Assembly: GCA_902795095.1 (NCBI GenBank)
Contig: CADBKB010000021.1
Location: forward strand, 1 to 17,660
Direction of reading: 5' to 3'
Source: Oscillospiraceae bacterium
GTDB taxonomy: Bacteria; Bacillota_A; Clostridia; Oscillospirales; Oscillospiraceae
DNA: 17,660 bases
The notes beneath the pieces are model-generated. The model did not search any database, was not told the DNA's origin, and worked only from the letters and a program-made list of their open reading frames with translations. Made by a program: the position numbers and the translations under genes. Shown here piece by piece: positions 13,838 through 17,660 of the stretch. Every line of letters begins with the position of its first letter. The stretch's first letter is position 1.

Positions 13838-15628
13838 ATGGACGAAAAACTGCAATCCGGCGCGCAGGCGCTCGAGGAAGAGCTGACCGCGCCGCTGGAC
13901 GCGTCCGTTGAAGCGGCCGAAGCTGCCGCACAGCAGGCAGAGACTGCGGCCGAAGCGGCTGCGGCCGAGGCCGCGGAGGAAGCCGAAGCGGCTGCGGCCG
14001 AGGCCGCGGAGGAAGCCGGAGCGGCTGCGGCAGAAGCTGCCGACGCAGCCGGAGCGGCTGCAGACGAAGCTGCCGACGCAGCCGGAGCGGCTGCAGACGA
14101 GGCTGCCGAGGCAGCCGAAGCGGCCGGGACAGAGGCCGCCGACGAGGCCGGGGAGGCGCTGAGCCCCGAGGCCGCCTTTGCCGAGGCCATGATGGCCGAC
14201 CGGCGGCCGGCGGAGGATCTGCCCATCGAGGAGCTGCCCCTGGCCGAGAAGCCCGAGCGCTCCGCCAAGGCGCCCATGAGCACGGGCAAGAAGATCGCCA
14301 TTGCCGTCGCCGCCATCGCCATCCTGGCGGGGCTGCTGGCGCTGACGATCCATCTGACCCGCAGCAAGAGCGCGGAGAGCGCCGACGCCGCCGCGTCCGG
14401 CGAGCTCACCGCCGACGAGGTGGGCGAGCACTCCCGGGTGGACATGGATGAAATGATGAAGCACGGCCCCTTCGCCTATACCGACGAGTCCCTGGCCGAG
14501 AAGTACAACGCCCAGATTGCCGCCCGGGTGGGCGAGCATGAGCTCACGGGCGGACTGCTGCAGATCTTCTACTGGTCCATGGTCTATCAGGATCTCAATG
14601 AAAACGCCGACTATCTGTCCTATCGCGGGCCGGATACCACCCGTCCCTTCGCCGAGCAGAAGTACGGCCAGAACGTCAACTGGGAGCAGCACTATCTGCA
14701 GACGGCCCTGGACTACTATCTGCAGAACGTGGCGCTGTATGACGAGGCCGTGAAAAGCGGCACCCAGCTCAGCGCCGAAACCCAGCAGATGCTGGACAGC
14801 CTGCCCACGAACATGGCGGACCAGGCCACGCAGTACGGCTTCGACAGCGTGGAGGACTACCTCGCCCAGAGCTTCGGGCCCAATGTGACCATGGACGATT
14901 ATCTGGAATACTACCGCCTGTCCAGCCTGGCCTTTACCCACGCCACCAAAATGCAGCAGGACATCACCGTGGACGCCGACGAGATCAGCGCCTTCTACGA
15001 CAAGCATGCCGAGGAATATGCCGCCAAGGGCGTGGAGAAGACCGACCAGAACGTGGTCAATGTGCGCCACATCCTGATCATCCCCGAGAAGGATACCGAC
15101 GCCGACGGCGACGGGACCAATGAGGAGAGCTCCCAGGCGGCCTGGGCCGACGCGGAGCAGCGCATCAACGAGATCTACGAGCAGTGGAAGGCGGATCCCA
15201 CCGAGGATAACTTCGCCGCCCTGGCGGGTACCGAAACCGCCGATCCCGGCTCCGCCGAAAACGGCGGCCTGTACGAGGGCGTCTATCCCGGCCAGATGGT
15301 GGATACCTTCAACGACTGGTGCTTCGATCCCGCGAGAGCGCCCGGCGACACCGGCATCGTGCGCACCGAGTACGGCTATCACCTGATGTACTTCTCCTCC
15401 GAGGGCGACCGGCCCTACTGGCAGACCGTGGCGGAAGAGGAATGCAAGTACGAGCAGTTCAACAAGCTCATCGACGACCTGTTCTCCAAATATGAGATCA
15501 AGCCCGACTATGAGAACCTGCACCTGTTCGACATCATCAGCCGCAGCGCCGCGCAGAACGCCGCAGCCCAGGCGGACACCGCAGCCCAGGCGGACACCGC
15601 GGCCGCGGCAGGCGAGGAAGCTCCGTGA
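13838..15628 (+). CDS. Membrane-anchored parvulin-type peptidyl-prolyl isomerase (foldase) with Ala-rich cytoplasmic repeat
   Basis: This 596-residue protein has one transmembrane helix (about 152-173) preceded by lysines. Residues 39-104 are six 11-residue Ala/Glu/Asp repeats (pattern like EAAAAEAAEEA), predicted to form a long acidic helix in the cytoplasm. The outer part has a helical foldase region (about 205-400) and a parvulin domain (about 405-520). That domain has an intact VRHILI (409-414), GGLYEGVYPGQM (476-487) and YGYHLMYF (512-519), so isomerase activity is likely. It probably helps exported proteins fold outside the membrane, as PrsA does. The C-terminus is again Ala-rich, with AQADTA twice. 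The start ATG follows GAAGG, 36 nt after the lipoprotein gene, its shorter paralogue. The anchoring differs from PrsA, which is a lipoprotein. Confidence 0.88.
   Translation: MDEKLQSGAQALEEELTAPLDASVEAAEAAAQQAETAAEAAAAEAAEEAEAAAAEAAEEAGAAAAEAADAAGAAADEAADAAGAAADEAAEAAEAAGTEAADEAGEALSPEAAFAEAMMADRRPAEDLPIEELPLAEKPERSAKAPMSTGKKIAIAVAAIAILAGLLALTIHLTRSKSAESADAAASGELTADEVGEHSRVDMDEMMKHGPFAYTDESLAEKYNAQIAARVGEHELTGGLLQIFYWSMVYQDLNENADYLSYRGPDTTRPFAEQKYGQNVNWEQHYLQTALDYYLQNVALYDEAVKSGTQLSAETQQMLDSLPTNMADQATQYGFDSVEDYLAQSFGPNVTMDDYLEYYRLSSLAFTHATKMQQDITVDADEISAFYDKHAEEYAAKGVEKTDQNVVNVRHILIIPEKDTDADGDGTNEESSQAAWADAEQRINEIYEQWKADPTEDNFAALAGTETADPGSAENGGLYEGVYPGQMVDTFNDWCFDPARAPGDTGIVRTEYGYHLMYFSSEGDRPYWQTVAEEECKYEQFNKLIDDLFSKYEIKPDYENLHLFDIISRSAAQNAAAQADTAAQADTAAAAGEEAP
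13952..14149 (+). repeat. Six tandem 33-bp coding repeats
   Basis: Six 33-bp units run without gaps from 13952 to 14149 inside the foldase gene. The first two (13952-13984, 13985-14017) are identical. Units 3-5 begin GGAGCGGCTGC and are near-identical to each other. Unit 6 is the most diverged. Each encodes 11 residues, about three helical turns, with acidic residues in register. Confidence 0.9.
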
Positions 15629-15649
15629 TCCACCGCGCAGGCGGTCATA

Positions 15650-15671
15650 CGATACACACACGATACACACA
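15650..15671 (+). repeat. Two 11-bp direct repeats upstream of the SPFH gene
   Basis: CGATACACACA occurs twice in direct contact in the 74-bp gap between the foldase and SPFH genes. It ends about 30 bp before the SPFH start. No convincing promoter accompanies it; it could be a protein-binding site or chance. Confidence 0.4.
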
Positions 15672-15702
15672 AAAAACAATGCGATAAAAGGAGAAATGAA
15701 TT

Positions 15703-16962
15703 ATGGGTCTTATTTCTGCAGTTCTCGGCGCCGCCTCCGGCGTCCTGGCCGATCAGTGGAAAGAATACTTCTACTGCGAAGCACTCCCTGAAAACGTACT
15801 GGTCACCAAGGGCAAGAAGCGTGTGTCTCCCCGTTCCTCCAACACCAAGGGCAGCGATAACATCATCTCCAACGGCTCGGTCATCGCCGTGGCCGACGGC
15901 CAGTGCATGATCATCGTGGATCAGGGCAAGGTCGTGGAGCTCTGCGCCGAGCCCGGCGAATTCGTCTATGATACCTCCACCGAGCCCTCCATCTTCACCG
16001 GCAGCCTCGGCTCCGGCATCCTGGAGACCTTCAAGCTCATCGGCAAGCGCTTCACCTTCGGCGGCGAGCCCCCCAAGGATCAGCGCATCTATTACTTCAA
16101 TACCAAGGAGATCATGAACAATAAGTACGGCACCCCGTCCCCGGTGCCCTTCCGCGTGGTGGATCAGCGGGTGAACCTGGATGTGGACATCGGCCTGCGC
16201 TGCTTCGGCGAGTACAGCTACCACATCTGCAACCCCATGCTGTTCTATACCAATGTCTGCGGCAATGTCACCAGCGACTACACCCGCGACAAGCTGGATC
16301 CCCAGCTGAAGAGCGAGCTGCTCACCGCTCTGCAGCCCGCCTTCGCCAAGATCTCCGATATGGGCATCCGCTACAGCGCCATCCCCGCCCACACCCAGGA
16401 GATGGCCGACGTGCTCAACGATGTGCTCTCCGCCAAATGGCGTGACCGCATCGGCATCGAGATCGTCGCCTTCGGCATGAGCTCGGTCAAGGCCAGCGAG
16501 GAAGACGAGGCCATGATCAAGCAGATGCAGACCATGCAGACCGCCTCCGGCATGGCCGCCCAGCTGGCCGGCGCCCAGGCCCAGGCCATGAAGGACGCCG
16601 CCAAGAATCCCAGCGGCGCAGCCATGGCCTTCATGGGCATGAACGCCGCCCAGGCCAACGGCGGCTTCAACGCCGCGGCTCTGATGCAGAATGCCGCCCC
16701 CGTGGCCCCCGTGGCAGCGCCCGCCGACAGCTGGACCTGCGCCTGCGGCAAGGTCAATACCGGCCGGTTCTGCACCGAGTGCGGCACCAAGAAGCCCGCC
16801 CCCGCCGGCACATGGACCTGCGTCTGCGGCACGGAGAACACCGGCAAGTTCTGCACCGAGTGCGGCACCAAGAAGCCCGACACCGGCGCCTGGACCTGCG
16901 CCTGCGGCACGGAGAACACCGGCAAATTCTGCACCGAGTGCGGCACGAAGAAGCCCGAGTGA
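15703..16962 (+). CDS. SPFH-domain protein (YdjI / virion-core-like) with three C-terminal zinc ribbons
   Basis: The 419-residue product begins MGLISAVLGAASGVLADQWK, the usual start of the COG4260-type SPFH proteins. The SPFH domain covers about 30-270, a helical linker rich in Ala, Met and Gln about 270-325, and an Ala/Pro linker 325-342. Three zinc ribbons of CxC-x8-CxxC form follow, starting at W344, W371 and W397, each with the FCTECGTKKP core. Related proteins usually carry one such ribbon. In B. subtilis, YdjI works with YdjG/YdjH to bring PspA to the membrane, so a membrane-stress or scaffold role is inferred; there is no pspA in the window. The start ATG follows AAAGGAG with 9 nt spacing. 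An overlapping ATG six bases upstream is out of frame. A strong terminator follows, so this ends the operon. Confidence 0.88.
   Translation: MGLISAVLGAASGVLADQWKEYFYCEALPENVLVTKGKKRVSPRSSNTKGSDNIISNGSVIAVADGQCMIIVDQGKVVELCAEPGEFVYDTSTEPSIFTGSLGSGILETFKLIGKRFTFGGEPPKDQRIYYFNTKEIMNNKYGTPSPVPFRVVDQRVNLDVDIGLRCFGEYSYHICNPMLFYTNVCGNVTSDYTRDKLDPQLKSELLTALQPAFAKISDMGIRYSAIPAHTQEMADVLNDVLSAKWRDRIGIEIVAFGMSSVKASEEDEAMIKQMQTMQTASGMAAQLAGAQAQAMKDAAKNPSGAAMAFMGMNAAQANGGFNAAALMQNAAPVAPVAAPADSWTCACGKVNTGRFCTECGTKKPAPAGTWTCVCGTENTGKFCTECGTKKPDTGAWTCACGTENTGKFCTECGTKKPE
16732..16959 (+). repeat. Three tandem zinc-ribbon coding units
   Basis: Units of 27, 26 and 23 codons start at 16732, 16813 and 16891. Units 2 and 3 are nearly identical at both DNA and protein level (GTENTGKFCTECGTKKP in each). 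Unit 1 differs at a few codons (GKVNTGRF). This points to recent in-gene duplication, with the 2-3 duplication latest. Confidence 0.9.
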
Positions 16963-16984
16963 TCCTGAATACCGATCCAACAAC

Positions 16985-17020
16985 CCCGCCCGGAGCCCGC
17001 CTCCGGGCGGGATTTTTTTT
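16985..17020 (+). terminator. Strong intrinsic terminator of the nudC-SPFH operon
   Basis: The perfect 11-bp stem CCCGCCCGGAG/CTCCGGGCGGG (16985-16995, 17001-17011) has a 5-nt loop and is followed after one A by eight T. It begins 22 bp after the SPFH stop codon. Confidence 0.95.
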
Positions 17021-17053
17021 GCCCCGCCGCGCGGCTGCCATCATCCACCGCAC

Positions 17054-17242
17054 CCGTAGGGGCGGATGCCCACATCCGCCCGCCTCCGTCGACCACCGCA
17101 CCCGTAGAGACGGACGCCCACATCCGCCCGCCTCTGCCGGCTTCCGCCGACCGCCGTACCCGTAGGGGCGGATGCCCACATCCGCCCGCCTCCGTCGACC
17201 ACCGCACCCGTAGGGACGGACGCCCACATCCGCCCGCCTCCG
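17054..17242. repeat. Array of four CCGTAGGG palindromic elements
   Basis: Four 35-bp units start at 17054, 17102, 17160 and 17208. Each reads CCGTAG, then a 9-nt arm, loop CCCA, and CATCCGCCC. Units 1 and 3 are identical over about 47 bp and have perfect GGGCGGATG/CATCCGCCC stems. Units 2 and 4 carry changes in the left arm only. Spacings of 48, 58 and 48 bp show that a two-unit block was duplicated with a period of 106 bp. The array fills most of the 373-base gene-free stretch 16963-17335, which otherwise holds the terminator and a short GGAGGGC/GCCCTCC inverted repeat (17288-17294, 17321-17327). Confidence 0.9.
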
Positions 17243-17335
17243 CCGCGCCAACGCTCCGCAAAACCGTTCCGGATATCCGCGGACAACGGAGGGCTCCTTC
17301 TCTTTCGCATTCTGAACCATGCCCTCCCTTCATTC

Positions 17336-17660
17336 CTACCCCAGGATCTCCTGGGAAGCATTATCCAGCCACTTTGTCCATTTTCCCTTGATGCTCTGAA
17401 CCGTCAGAAGATAGATCCTCTCTCCGGACGATGGCACACGGGTTACCCTGGCTGTATGCCATCTTGTCTCTTCATCTGTCCATCGCATCCGGAACAGGCT
17501 CTGAATATAATGATTCGGATCCGCATCAACACGCTCCGCGAGACTGGAAAAATCAATGAACCGCAGATACCGCGCCTGATCAATCGGATCAACCTCGTTC
17601 CTGCAGAAGCTTTCCGCCCTTTCCCGGTTTGTAATGCCTTCATGATCATAAGGCGGAATG
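17336..17660 (-). CDS. C-terminal part of a probable PAS-like sensor / signalling protein
   Basis: The gene enters from beyond the right edge; 107 codons and the TAG stop are visible, with no start codon. The visible protein includes YDHEGITNRERAESFC, then VDPIDQARYLRFIDF, RMRWTDEETRWHTARVTRVP and IYLLTVQSIK. The order of an aspartate-rich turn, a Y/W-rich strand and a final LLTVQ strand resembles PAS_3-type sensor domains found in clostridial GGDEF or kinase-like regulators. That assignment is moderate. It occupies the very C-terminus, so any output domain would lie upstream, outside the window. Base composition is clearly less GC-rich than in the rest of the window. A shorter frame at 17443-17649 on the same strand opens with ATG but encodes an Arg/Ile-rich peptide and is a shadow of this one. 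Confidence 0.65.
   Translation of the reverse strand, partial: IPPYDHEGITNRERAESFCRNEVDPIDQARYLRFIDFSSLAERVDADPNHYIQSLFRMRWTDEETRWHTARVTRVPSSGERIYLLTVQSIKGKWTKWLDNASQEILG

Noticed and set aside
13286..15679. A 797-codon open frame on the minus strand opposite the foldase genes
   Set aside because: It is rich in Gly, Val, Leu and His with low-complexity Gly/Arg/Ser stretches, as expected for the antisense of Ala/Glu-rich coding sequence; the plus-strand foldase has clear motifs and a transmembrane helix.
16754..17320. A 188-codon minus-strand frame starting with a plausible ribosome site (GGGAGGGC before ATG)
   Set aside because: Most of it is the translated palindromic array (repeated RADVGIRPYG-type peptide), and it then runs antisense to the SPFH zinc ribbons through the terminator. 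Proteins of this sort are typical spurious calls from these repeats.
17443..17649. A 68-codon ATG-initiated frame near the right edge
   Set aside because: Another frame of the same strand is open across the whole visible segment with a domain-like sequence and normal amino-acid make-up; this one is Arg/Ile-rich and lacks a clear ribosome site.

Overview
The window is a compact, GC-rich stretch of a bacterial chromosome. The gene content points to the Bacillota, class Clostridia, and probably an Oscillospirales-type gut lineage. Markers for this are RqcH, Mini-ribonuclease III, RicT, PheB, a YtvI-type sporulation permease and strong Shine-Dalgarno sites of the GGAGG type. Genus-level placement is inference. 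No rRNA, tRNA, CRISPR array, phage or transposase gene is visible.

Layout. (1) 1-2083: a divergent pair, pheB (minus, cut by the left edge) and a YtvI-like AI-2E permease (plus), followed by a PAP2-superfamily membrane protein with its own consensus promoter and a bidirectional hairpin terminator. (2) 2083-6453, all minus: a DUF2207 membrane protein with its own promoter, uvrB, and a canonical PAP2 phosphatase whose stop lies 2 nt before the uvrB start. (3) 6508-6625: head-to-head copies of a small palindromic repeat. (4) 6641-8798, minus: mrnC and rqcH overlapping by 11 bp. (5) 8799-9007: a nested-palindrome repeat. (6) 9008-11289, minus: holB-ricT, a conserved Bacillota pairing. (7) 11290-11524: divergent promoters. 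(8) 11525-16962, plus: nudC, a two-TM small protein, a lipoprotein foldase, a TM-anchored foldase and an SPFH protein with three zinc ribbons, closed by a strong terminator. (9) 16963-17335: terminator plus a four-copy repeat array. (10) 17336-17660: the C-terminal end of a lower-GC gene on the minus strand, probably a PAS-like sensor domain, entering from beyond the right edge.

Functional themes. The minus-strand genes are mostly housekeeping: nucleotide excision repair (UvrB), ribosome-associated quality control (RqcH), RNA processing (MrnC, RicT) and clamp loading (HolB). The plus-strand run at 11.5-17.0 kb looks like an envelope or protein-folding operon: two paralogous parvulin-type foldases anchored in different ways, one with an eroded catalytic motif, next to an SPFH scaffold protein. 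NudC heads the run.

The least ordinary signals are three. First, a palindromic repeat family occurs at two distant loci with different stem sequences but the same flank and loop. Second, coding repeats have been amplified in two adjacent genes (33-bp units in the foldase, zinc-ribbon units in the SPFH gene). Third, several core proteins have altered motif residues (RqcH E97, HolB Walker B). I saw no clear-cut new defence or mobile system.
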